7,415 bases of DNA from Planctomycetaceae bacterium (GTDB lineage: Bacteria > Planctomycetota > Planctomycetia > Pirellulales > Thermoguttaceae), in assembly GCA_031257725.1 (NCBI GenBank), contig JAIROD010000639.1, positions 1-7,415 on the forward strand, read 5' to 3'. The notes under the pieces are model-generated. The model ran no database searches. It saw nothing but the letters and a program-made list of their open reading frames with translations, and was not told where the DNA came from. Below are positions 1-5,120 of this stretch, piece by piece. The position numbers were made by a program, and so were the translations under genes. Positions within the stretch are counted from its first letter, which is position 1. Each line of letters begins with the position of its first letter.

Positions 1-2
1 TT

Positions 3-29
3 ATCCTGTCAATCCAGTGAATCCTGTCA
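3..29. repeat. Triplicated 9-mer tract (ATCCTGTCA type)
   Basis: Three contiguous 9-nt units: ATCCTGTCA (3-11), ATCCAGTGA (12-20) and ATCCTGTCA (21-29). A second, unrelated three-unit 9-mer tract lies at 4947-4973. The rest of 1-122 shows no gene and no other structure I can support. Confidence 0.65.
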
Positions 30-122
30 AAAAATAGGTTTTTAGAAGTTGCCTTTTATGTTTTTACCACAACGTTCATGGGGTGCTGAGGATGGTGAAG
101 GGGTTAGGAAAAAGGTCTAGTT

Positions 123-157
123 ATGAATTACGAGTTATGAATTATGAGTTATGAGTT
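123..157. repeat. Heptamer tandem run (ATGAATT/ATGAGTT) at the lipoprotein gene end
   Basis: Five contiguous 7-nt units: ATGAATT, ACGAGTT, ATGAATT, ATGAGTT, ATGAGTT. The last unit overlaps the stop codon of the minus-strand lipoprotein gene (complement of 156-158). A run of the same period but different sequence touches the hisH start at 6138-6172. Confidence 0.75.
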
Positions 158-1097
158 AAAACACTTTATCCGGAAATGTTATTTCTGTTTTATTAAATTG
201 ATGTCGTGAATCGGTTTGAGGTGATGTTGTCGGCAATGACGATCTGGGCAACGGCTTTGATATAACCGGCTCCGAAGGGGACGGCTCCACCGTAACCGTT
301 TCTATTCCTATTGACGGCGCATTTTGTGCTAAACGTCTTGTCATGGAATCATTCAGGATGATCGTTGAAATCGGACGTTCCGTTTTTTCTTCCGATGGTT
401 TCTCCGCTTGCTTTTCTGATCGTTTTTCTGATTGTTCATGTTCAAAACCAACTTGTTTGATGTTGGAAGGACTTGCCTGTTCTGCGAGTTCACGGTTTGT
501 CTTCATCAAAACGGAATTATTCGCCAAAAATTCCTGCACTGCATTTTCTGCCGCCGGAAGTTCACGCTTTGTGCCTTTCAGAACCGTAGTAACCGGTTGT
601 GAAAGAACCAACGCTTTTTCCAACCGATCATCAAACCGCGTCATCACACACAAATTTTTCTCCTCACCGCCAATCTCGTCAAACGGCAGAAAAAAATCAT
701 AACCATGACCAAGCGGTTTCTTAAACGCATAATGTTTATTGAGTGTTTCCGATCGGAACTGATAAACCTTTAACGGTTTGGCGTGAGCCGGATTTTTTTC
801 GTTGCCGTCAAAAATGAACACGGTTAAATCGCCATCAACTTTGACGGACTGCTTTTTTTTGTAATCATTATAAAAATGAATCCGTCCCGCGATACCGCGT
901 ACGATTTTACCTTCCGGAGTTGTTTGGGCATACGTATTCCATACGTCCACCATTTTTGTCGGTGTTTTGACCGAATTTTTTGCCAACGGATTTTTCGCCT
1001 GCATCCGCTTCAACGTCAAATTCGTTTGGCAACCCAAAACACTCGCAAAAATTAAAACAACAAATAGAAAACTAATTATTGAAGGTGTAACTTTCAT
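156..1097 (-). CDS. Conserved planctomycete-type lipoprotein, function unknown (313 aa)
   Basis: The N-terminus is a lipoprotein signal: charged start, hydrophobic stretch (residues 6-21) and a lipobox VLGC with the acceptor Cys at residue 23, so the protein should be exported and lipid-anchored. Residues about 48-176 form the conserved part, with VWNTY (52-56), VRGIAGRIHFY (66-76), VKVDGDLTVFIFD (85-97) and GYDFFLPFDEIGGE (132-145). I associate this W..., RG.GGR..FY, VDG.L.V..FD, P.DE.GGE pattern with a family of planctomycete hypothetical lipoproteins; that is memory, not a search. Residues 223-242 are five S-E-K-x-like tetrads, and the rest of the tail is rich in Ser, Pro and Thr, probably disordered. 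ATG at 1097 is preferred because the signal peptide begins there and a promoter lies about 50 bp upstream. No Shine-Dalgarno is seen. The gene is divergent from dhaK. No enzymatic residues are recognisable. Confidence 0.85.
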   Translation of the reverse strand: MKVTPSIISFLFVVLIFASVLGCQTNLTLKRMQAKNPLAKNSVKTPTKMVDVWNTYAQTTPEGKIVRGIAGRIHFYNDYKKKQSVKVDGDLTVFIFDGNEKNPAHAKPLKVYQFRSETLNKHYAFKKPLGHGYDFFLPFDEIGGEEKNLCVMTRFDDRLEKALVLSQPVTTVLKGTKRELPAAENAVQEFLANNSVLMKTNRELAEQASPSNIKQVGFEHEQSEKRSEKQAEKPSEEKTERPISTIILNDSMTRRLAQNAPSIGIETVTVEPSPSEPVISKPLPRSSLPTTSPQTDSRHQFNKTEITFPDKVF

Positions 1098-1150
1098 TAT
1101 CTGATTTTATTTCAGCAGGTTATGTAAACACACCGGTAATCAAGCAACGG

Positions 1151-1179
1151 ACTATAGAATTTTTTTGATTATCCGTCAA
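1151..1179 (-). promoter_or_regulatory. Putative sigma70-type promoter of the minus-strand lipoprotein gene
   Basis: On the minus strand TTGACG (1174-1179) and TATAGT (1151-1156) are separated by exactly 17 bp (1157-1173), and the spacer contains a run of seven A. Both hexamers are one mismatch from consensus. Transcription would start near 1144, giving a leader of about 47 nt before the ATG at 1097. Seen by eye; no expression data. Confidence 0.6.
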
Positions 1180-1230
1180 GAGCAAAATAGATTTTTCCTG
1201 TCCCCAAAACATGCCGTTGACCGTCGTGAG

Positions 1231-1279
1231 CGTTTGTTGTTTGGGAGACACCGCAAGGGTTGCCCCAAAACAACAAACG
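1231..1279. repeat. Long hairpin in the divergent gap
   Basis: The left arm 1231-1245 (CGTTTGTTGTTTGGG) pairs with 1263-1279 (rich in CCCCAAAACAACAAACG). Twelve outer pairs are perfect, then one bulged base, then three G-C pairs, around a 17-nt loop that contains a smaller ACC/GGT pairing. It lies between two divergent genes, so it is not placed as a terminator for either; it directly abuts repeat B1. Confidence 0.7.
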
Positions 1280-1388
1280 GGAACCTCTAATAATTCAGAA
1301 TTTACCGAAAGTTAACGGCGTGGGCTTGCCCCGCGTTGTTCGACTTAACCCTAAAACACGGGGTAACCCCCGTCGTTAACTATTAATT
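1279..1388 (+). repeat. Repeat B1 (truncated copy of the B element)
   Basis: This copy starts with a variant of the B left end (GGGAACCTCTAATAATTC), then ACCGAAA, then a 70-bp core (1311-1380) bounded by GTTAAC at both ends. The core holds GGG/CCC and CGGGG/CCCCG hairpins. By eye the core differs from those of B2 (6010-6079) and B3 (6974-7043) at only three to four positions each. Its right terminal inverted repeat is absent: the sequence passes straight into element C1 at 1389. Confidence 0.8.
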
Positions 1389-1568
1389 GTAACTATTCAG
1401 TCGCGGTAGGCAACCGACCGCCGGGCGGTTTTAAACAATACGGTGTACTCGCCGACTTGTCCCTGTTGATGGCTGAAATTAAAGACCAACAGCGTACAAC
1501 ACAATAACAAACCAACCGGCGCAACCTTTCGGCGAAAGGTTGCCTACCTCCCACGACTGAATAATTAC
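1389..1568. mobile_element. Element C1, MITE-like 180-bp repeat with terminal inverted repeats
   Basis: The left end 1389-1415 (GTAACTATTCAGTCGCGG...) is the inverse of 1538-1568, with 25 of 27 positions matching and a 4-nt insertion in the right arm. Inside are a 13-bp palindrome at 1417-1429 (ACCGCC/GGCGGT) and a perfect 10-bp stem at 1521-1543 (GCAACCTTTC, loop GGC, GAAAGGTTGC) that shares bases with the right arm. A second copy begins at 7266 and matches with about four differences over 150 bp. No transposase gene is inside. No target-site duplication was identified. The remaining gap 1569-1640 shows only a two-unit CTATTAA-like heptamer at 1611-1624. Confidence 0.75.
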
Positions 1569-1652
1569 AAATAAACTTCAATCTCCGAAAATTCCACTGA
1601 TATATTACCCCTATTAACTATTCAAGTCTCTTTCTTTTGTGAAAAAGATCGG

Positions 1653-1658
1653 TATAAT
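1653..1658 (+). promoter_or_regulatory. Possible -10 element for dhaK
   Basis: A perfect TATAAT lies about 120 bp before the dhaK start. The best-spaced upstream hexamer (around 1630-1636, T-rich) is a poor -35. TTGACA at 1670-1675 has no -10 at the right distance. The promoter assignment is therefore weak. Confidence 0.3.
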
Positions 1659-1692
1659 TTTGTTTTGTGTTGACATTTTCACTTCGTGTTCC

Positions 1693-1710
1693 GCAGCCTT
1701 GTCGGGCTGC
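1693..1710 (+). repeat. Small hairpin in the dhaK leader
   Basis: GCAGCC (1693-1698) and GGCTGC (1705-1710) pair perfectly around the loop TTGTCG. It would lie in the 5' leader if transcription starts near 1665. GGTTGCC also occurs twice just downstream (1721-1727 and 1741-1747). No known riboswitch class is recognised. Confidence 0.4.
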
Positions 1711-1764
1711 CAAACAAATCGGTTGCCGGAAATATCAGACGGTTGCCAATTTAATAACCCCAAA

Positions 1765-1770
1765 ACGGAG
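1765..1770 (+). promoter_or_regulatory. Ribosome binding site deciding the dhaK start
   Basis: ACGGAG with a 9-nt spacer before ATG 1780. It is the only clear Shine-Dalgarno-like site before a gene in the window, and it supports 1780 over the upstream in-frame GTG 1639. Confidence 0.5.
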
Positions 1771-1779
1771 ATTACTCTC

Positions 1780-2781
1780 ATGGTGATGAAAAAATTTATC
1801 AATAAGCCCGAAGATATTACCAAAGAACTTCTGGAAGGCTTCACCCTCGCCTATCAGGAACAAGTTAAACTTGTTTCGGAAAAAATTGTCGTTCGGGCAA
1901 AACCAAAAGAAAAAGATAAAGTCGCCGTGATCACCTTAGGCGGCGCAGGTCATGAACCGGCTTTGATCGGTTTTGTCGGCAAGGGAATGTTGGACGCCGC
2001 TGTGGTTGGCGATATTTTCGCCGCTCCAGGCGCACCAAAAGTTCTGGAAGCGTTGCGCTTGTTCAAAGATCACCCCGCTATCGTTCTCGTTATCCTCAAT
2101 CATGCCGGCGATGTGATGAACGGTAATTTGGCGTATAACATGGCTGTGAAAGAAGGAATCAATGTCAGGAAAATTCTCACCGCCGAAGATATCGCTCCAG
2201 GCCTCGACGCACCAGTTGAAGAACGCCGCGGATTAGGCGGTTGCATTCCACTAATTAAAGTCGCCGGAACCGCCGCCGAAAAAGGACATAATATCGACGA
2301 AGTTCTCAATGTTGCGGAAAAATTCAATCAGTCAATGGCAACACTCGCCGTAACAATGAAAACCGCAACCCATCCGCAATCCGGTCAATATATCTCCGAA
2401 CTCCCCGATGATATGATGGAAATCGGAATGGGGCAACACGGTGAAGGCGGAGGAACCGGTCCCCAAAAAATCCTCACCGCCGACGAAACCGCCGAAGTTA
2501 TGGTCAAAAAACTCATCACCGCCATCAAACTGCAAACCGGTGATAAAGCAACCCTCATTATTAACGGTTCCGGCGCAACAACCTTGATGGAACAATTTAT
2601 TGTGTTCCGTAAAGCCCACCAAATTTTGTCCCAACTCGGTGTGCAACTGATTCATTGCCGTTGCGGTGAACTACTCACCGTGCAGGAAGCCGCCGGTTTC
2701 CAAATGTTCCTCGCTAAATTCGACGAACAAACCCTCTCTCATTATACCGCAACCTGTAGCACCCCCTATTGGACAACATAG
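1780..2781 (+). CDS. dhaK: DhaK-type dihydroxyacetone kinase subunit (333 aa)
   Basis: This is the ketose-binding subunit of DhaK-DhaL kinases, which phosphorylate dihydroxyacetone (or, in some relatives, erythrulose) in the cytoplasm. The substrate-binding motif GGAGHEP lies at 54-60, with His58. NHAGDVMN (107-114) holds the conserved Asp111. GMGQHGE (216-222) holds His220, the residue expected to link covalently to the substrate carbonyl. VEERRGLGGCI (146-156) is also typical. The length fits DhaK (about 330-356 aa). ATG at 1780 is chosen because ACGGAG (1765-1770) sits 9 nt upstream and the product then begins MVMKKFI, like family members; GTG 1783 and ATG 1786 are alternatives. The frame stays open back to GTG 1639. 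The ATP-binding DhaL and PTS-type DhaM are not adjacent: repeats follow. The partner must be elsewhere, and the true substrate is unknown. Confidence 0.93.
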   Translation: MVMKKFINKPEDITKELLEGFTLAYQEQVKLVSEKIVVRAKPKEKDKVAVITLGGAGHEPALIGFVGKGMLDAAVVGDIFAAPGAPKVLEALRLFKDHPAIVLVILNHAGDVMNGNLAYNMAVKEGINVRKILTAEDIAPGLDAPVEERRGLGGCIPLIKVAGTAAEKGHNIDEVLNVAEKFNQSMATLAVTMKTATHPQSGQYISELPDDMMEIGMGQHGEGGGTGPQKILTADETAEVMVKKLITAIKLQTGDKATLIINGSGATTLMEQFIVFRKAHQILSQLGVQLIHCRCGELLTVQEAAGFQMFLAKFDEQTLSHYTATCSTPYWTT

Positions 2782-2796
2782 TTGACGGATTGTAAT

Positions 2797-2849
2797 GGAG
2801 AATCTCAAATAATTCGGTTGAGAATCAATCATTCGGAATTGACCGAAAG
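2797..2849 (+). repeat. Two decayed left ends of the B element
   Basis: 2797-2817 contains GAATCTCAAATAATTCGG and 2820-2849 contains GAATCAATCATTCGGAATT followed by GACCGAAAG. Both resemble the B left end (GAATCTCTAATAATTCGG, then ATTTACCGAA). No B core or right end follows; the second copy runs directly into direct repeat R1. Similarity judged by eye. Confidence 0.5.
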
Positions 2850-2912
2850 ATTTCGATTTCTACCAATATGTTGTCCATACGGGACAGAACAAGGAACTTA
2901 CGGGACAGAATA
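2849..2912 (+). repeat. Direct repeat R1 (64 bp)
   Basis: Matches R2 (3074-3137) at 61 of 64 positions. It contains TTTCTACCAATATGTTGTCC and two TACGGGACAGAA-type units. Its TTTCTACCAAT (2857-2867) forms a perfect 11-bp inverted pair with ATTGGTAGAAA at 2916-2926. Confidence 0.85.
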
Positions 2913-2934
2913 CCGATTGGTAGAAAACCTGAAA

Positions 2935-2956
2935 TTCCGTCCCGTTAGGGACGGAA
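2935..2956. repeat. Perfect 9-bp hairpin
   Basis: TTCCGTCCC (2935-2943), loop GTTA, GGGACGGAA (2948-2956). It lies between two ATTGGTAGAAA copies (2916-2926 and 2958-2968) and repeats the GTCCC..GGGAC theme of the neighbouring palindrome. There is no following T run, so it does not look like an intrinsic terminator. Confidence 0.7.
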
Positions 2957-3094
2957 TATTGGTAGAAAAAATGCAATAAAAAATCCGCGTCCCGTAGGGA
3001 CGCAATGTTGGTGAATTGATCGTTGGTGTTTGTTCCACCAACATTGCGTCCCTACGGGACAAGCGTTTTGCTTGATTTCGCTTTCTACCAATAT
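2956..3094. repeat. Large nested palindrome
   Basis: The inner arms 2989-3013 and 3036-3060 are perfect 25-bp inverse copies (GTCCCGTAGGGACGCAATG...) around a 22-nt loop. Each arm also folds on itself (GTCCC/GGGAC). Outside them, ATATTGGTAGAAA on the left (2956-2968) is the inverse of TTTCTACCAATAT on the right (3082-3094), with about 20 less-conserved bases between the inner and outer arms. R2 overlaps the right side. Confidence 0.85.
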
Positions 3095-3137
3095 GTTGTC
3101 CCTACGGGACAGAACAAGGAACCTACGGGACAGAATA
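3074..3137 (+). repeat. Direct repeat R2 (64 bp)
   Basis: Second copy of R1, 225 bp downstream, with three substitutions. It overlaps the right outer arm of the palindrome and ends about 40 bp before the 21-bp tandem array. Confidence 0.85.
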
Positions 3138-3179
3138 ATAAACATTCACCGCAACGGAATAGTTACACTTTTTAATATA

Positions 3180-3494
3180 CTACGAAACCTTTGTAGCAGA
3201 CTACGAAACTTTGGGAGGAGACTACGAGACTTTCGGAGGAGACTACGAGACTTTCGGAGGAGACTACAAGACTTTCGGAGGAGACTACGAGACTTTCGGA
3301 GGAGACTACGAGACTTTCGGAGGAGACTACAAGACTTTCGGAGGAGACTACAAGACTTTCGGAGGAGACTACGAGACTTTCTGAGGAGACTACAAAACCT
3401 TCGGAGGAGACTACGAGACTTTCGGAGGAGACTACAAAACCTTCGTAGCGGACTACAAAACCTTCGTAGCAGACTACAAAACCTTTATAGCAGA
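3180..3494 (+). repeat. 21-bp tandem array, 15 units
   Basis: Fifteen contiguous 21-nt units start with CTAC(G/A)A; a degenerate sixteenth follows at 3495-3516. Units 2-12 end in (G/T)GAGGAGA, while units 1, 13, 14 and 15 end in (G/A)TAGC(A/G)GA. In the outer units the opening CTAC and the internal GTAG pair to a 7-position stem with loop ACC (unit 1 with one G-U; units 13-14 with one mismatch). The inner units have lost this palindrome. There are no spacers between units. All three plus frames stay open because 21 is a multiple of three, but no coding function is supported. Between 3517 and 3606 I see only a small TTGCG/CGCAA hairpin at 3559-3572. Confidence 0.9.
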
Positions 3495-3606
3495 CAACAA
3501 AACATTGCGTCGTAGATTGACAACCCGATTGATTGAAAAGGTTACAAGATGCAATGCGTTGCGTTTCCGCAAAATATTGCGTCTCTACTCACCAGATTAT
3601 ATTTTT

Positions 3607-4908
3607 ATGAAAAAGACTAAAATTGCGTTGTTTGGTTTTGGGACTATTGGAACCGGAGTTGCCAAAATTCTCTTTAATCATGCTGACCGTGTTGCTCAGG
3701 CAACAGGGCAAACAGTCGAGCTTGCCCGAATTTGCGACAAGGATATTACGACACCACGTGATATTGAATTGCCGTCGGGAGTTCTTTGTTCCGACTTGGA
3801 ATCAGTTTTTTCCGATCCTGACATTAAAATCGGAATCGAATTGATTGGCGGTTTGGAACCGGCACGAACTTTCGTTTTACGTCTGTTGGAAAACGGTAAA
3901 GATGTTGTTACCGCAAACAAAGCCCTGATTGCCCAACATGGAGCGGAACTGTTCAACACCGCACGAAAATTCGGGCGAACCATTGCCTTTGAAGCGGCGG
4001 TCTGCGGCGGTATTCCGATCCTGTCCGCACTCGCTACCGCATTGCAGGCAAACACGCTTCAATCAATTAACGCCATTGTGAATGGAACAAGCAATTATAT
4101 CCTTTCTCAAATGGAAAGCGGTAAAACATCGTACCGTGAAGCGGTGTTGCAGGCTCAAAAATTGGGTTATGCCGAAGCGAATCCGGCAATGGATGTGGAC
4201 GGAACCGACGCAGTGCAAAAACTGACCATTCTCGCCCAACTCGGTTTCAACGCCGACATCGCATGGCAAAGTGTTCCGCGTTTGGGAATTGAATCTATTG
4301 AGTCGATTGATTTTCGTTATGCGAAAGAATTAGGTTATCGGATTAAGTTATTGGCGGTAGTGGAACGCAGCAGCGGCGGGTTGGAGCTGCACGTTTCGCC
4401 GACATTGGTCAAAGCGGATAATCCGTTGGCAAGAGTTCGGGATGCATTCAATGCGGTGCGGGTTGCGGGCGATTCGGTCGGTTCCGTTTTTTTTCAAGGA
4501 CCAGGCGCAGGACAACTACCAACCGCTTCCGCTGTTGTCGGCGATGTTATCGATACCATTCTCGGACGGACGGCAATTACGTTCCGTACCCTCAATTTAT
4601 GGGATTCTTCCAAACCGTCGATGGCGATTAAAAGTCCGAATGAATTTTTCGGTAAATCATATCTTCGGTTTAGCGTTCAGGATCAACCCGGAGTGATGCA
4701 TGAAATTTCCGGTGTTCTCGGAAGTCAGGGAATTTCCATTGCGTCCATGATTCAGCATGAACCGGAAAACAAAACGAATCACCAATCTGCAGTTCTCATC
4801 TTGACCACACACGAAGCGCGTGAAGGCGATCTTCTGGAAGCAATCACCCGACTCGAACAACTCCACACCGTTTACGGTAATGTAGTGCGGTTGCGCGTAC
4901 AAAATTAA
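3607..4908 (+). CDS. hom: Homoserine dehydrogenase with C-terminal ACT domain (433 aa)
   Basis: Catalyses NAD(P)H-dependent reduction of L-aspartate semialdehyde to L-homoserine, the branch point to threonine and methionine, in the cytoplasm. The Rossmann motif GFGTIGTG is at 10-17. TANKALIA (102-109) carries the conserved Lys105. NGTSNYIL (159-166) and GYAEANPAMDVDGTDAVQKL (187-206) hold the substrate-binding acidic residues (Glu190, Asp198, Asp201) and the conserved Lys205. FQGPGAGQLPTASAVVGD (296-313) is typical. The ACT domain at about 352-430 begins LRFSVQDQPGVMHEISGVL and probably mediates feedback by threonine, as in relatives. Length is normal. ATG 3607 is chosen because the product then begins MKKTKIALFGFG; the frame is open back to 3505, but that part reads through repeat debris. 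No Shine-Dalgarno is visible. No aspartokinase, thrB or thrC is adjacent, so it appears monocistronic. Confidence 0.96.
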   Translation: MKKTKIALFGFGTIGTGVAKILFNHADRVAQATGQTVELARICDKDITTPRDIELPSGVLCSDLESVFSDPDIKIGIELIGGLEPARTFVLRLLENGKDVVTANKALIAQHGAELFNTARKFGRTIAFEAAVCGGIPILSALATALQANTLQSINAIVNGTSNYILSQMESGKTSYREAVLQAQKLGYAEANPAMDVDGTDAVQKLTILAQLGFNADIAWQSVPRLGIESIESIDFRYAKELGYRIKLLAVVERSSGGLELHVSPTLVKADNPLARVRDAFNAVRVAGDSVGSVFFQGPGAGQLPTASAVVGDVIDTILGRTAITFRTLNLWDSSKPSMAIKSPNEFFGKSYLRFSVQDQPGVMHEISGVLGSQGISIASMIQHEPENKTNHQSAVLILTTHEAREGDLLEAITRLEQLHTVYGNVVRLRVQN

Positions 4909-4946
4909 ACGAAAATCTCATTGACTATTTTGTTTTAACCTTTTTA

Positions 4947-4973
4947 ACACGAAAGATACGAAATACACGAAAT
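4947..4973. repeat. Triplicated 9-mer tract (ACACGAAAT type)
   Basis: Three contiguous 9-nt units: ACACGAAAG, ATACGAAAT and ACACGAAAT. Same unit length and copy number as the tract at 3-29, with a different sequence. It lies 38 bp past the hom stop. Confidence 0.6.
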
Positions 4974-4987
4974 AACAAGAAAAATAT

Positions 4988-5072
4988 AACTCATGTTACG
5001 CATTGGTTTGATAGAACGCCTAAAGGCGTTGTTCGGTTGTTATAGGGAGTCGCCGAATGCGGAACATGAGTT
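4988..5072. repeat. Element E, 85-bp inverted-repeat element
   Basis: The ends 4988-5006 (AACTCATGTTACGCATTGG) and 5054-5072 are inverse copies at 17 of 19 positions. Inside, AACGCC-TAAA-GGCGTT (5015-5030) forms a perfect 6-bp hairpin. No coding capacity. Single copy in the window, so mobility is not shown. Confidence 0.65.
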
Positions 5073-5074
5073 AA

Positions 5075-5096
5075 TTAATAAAATTGAATTATTAGA
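5075..5096. repeat. Solo right end of a B element
   Basis: TTAATAAAATTGAATTATTA followed by GA matches the distal end of B3 (reverse complement of about 6944-6967) except for two missing A residues. No B core is attached. It sits 25 bp before the start codon at 5121, next to a C-rich tract (5102-5118). Confidence 0.5.
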
Positions 5097-5120
5097 CGCT
5101 TCCCCCACCCCGCCCCGACA

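Noticed and set aside
343..702. Plus-strand open frame opposite the lipoprotein gene
   Set aside because: Antisense shadow of a gene with signal peptide, conserved motifs and promoter; the product is Ser/Cys-rich and unlike any family I know.
1393..1581. Minus-strand 62-codon open frame in C1
   Set aside because: Lies almost wholly in the palindromic element, including its inverted repeats; no initiation signal and no recognisable domain.
2770..2877. 11-bp inverted match TGGACAACATA between the end of dhaK and R1
   Set aside because: One short match in coding sequence, about 90 bp apart; could be chance, and no terminator-like context exists.
3180..3494. CRISPR array
   Set aside because: The 21-bp units are contiguous with no unique spacers, and no cas gene is present.
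3030..3515. Open frame of 161 codons with Arg-rich heptapeptide repeats (RRLRDFR type)
   Set aside because: It begins inside the palindrome and is open only because the 21-bp unit is a multiple of three; the other two plus frames are also open through the array. Unit differences change amino acids freely, and there is no start signal.
3505..3606. N-terminal extension of homoserine dehydrogenase
   Set aside because: The added residues come from the degenerate end of the tandem array; the Rossmann motif is at its usual distance from ATG 3607.
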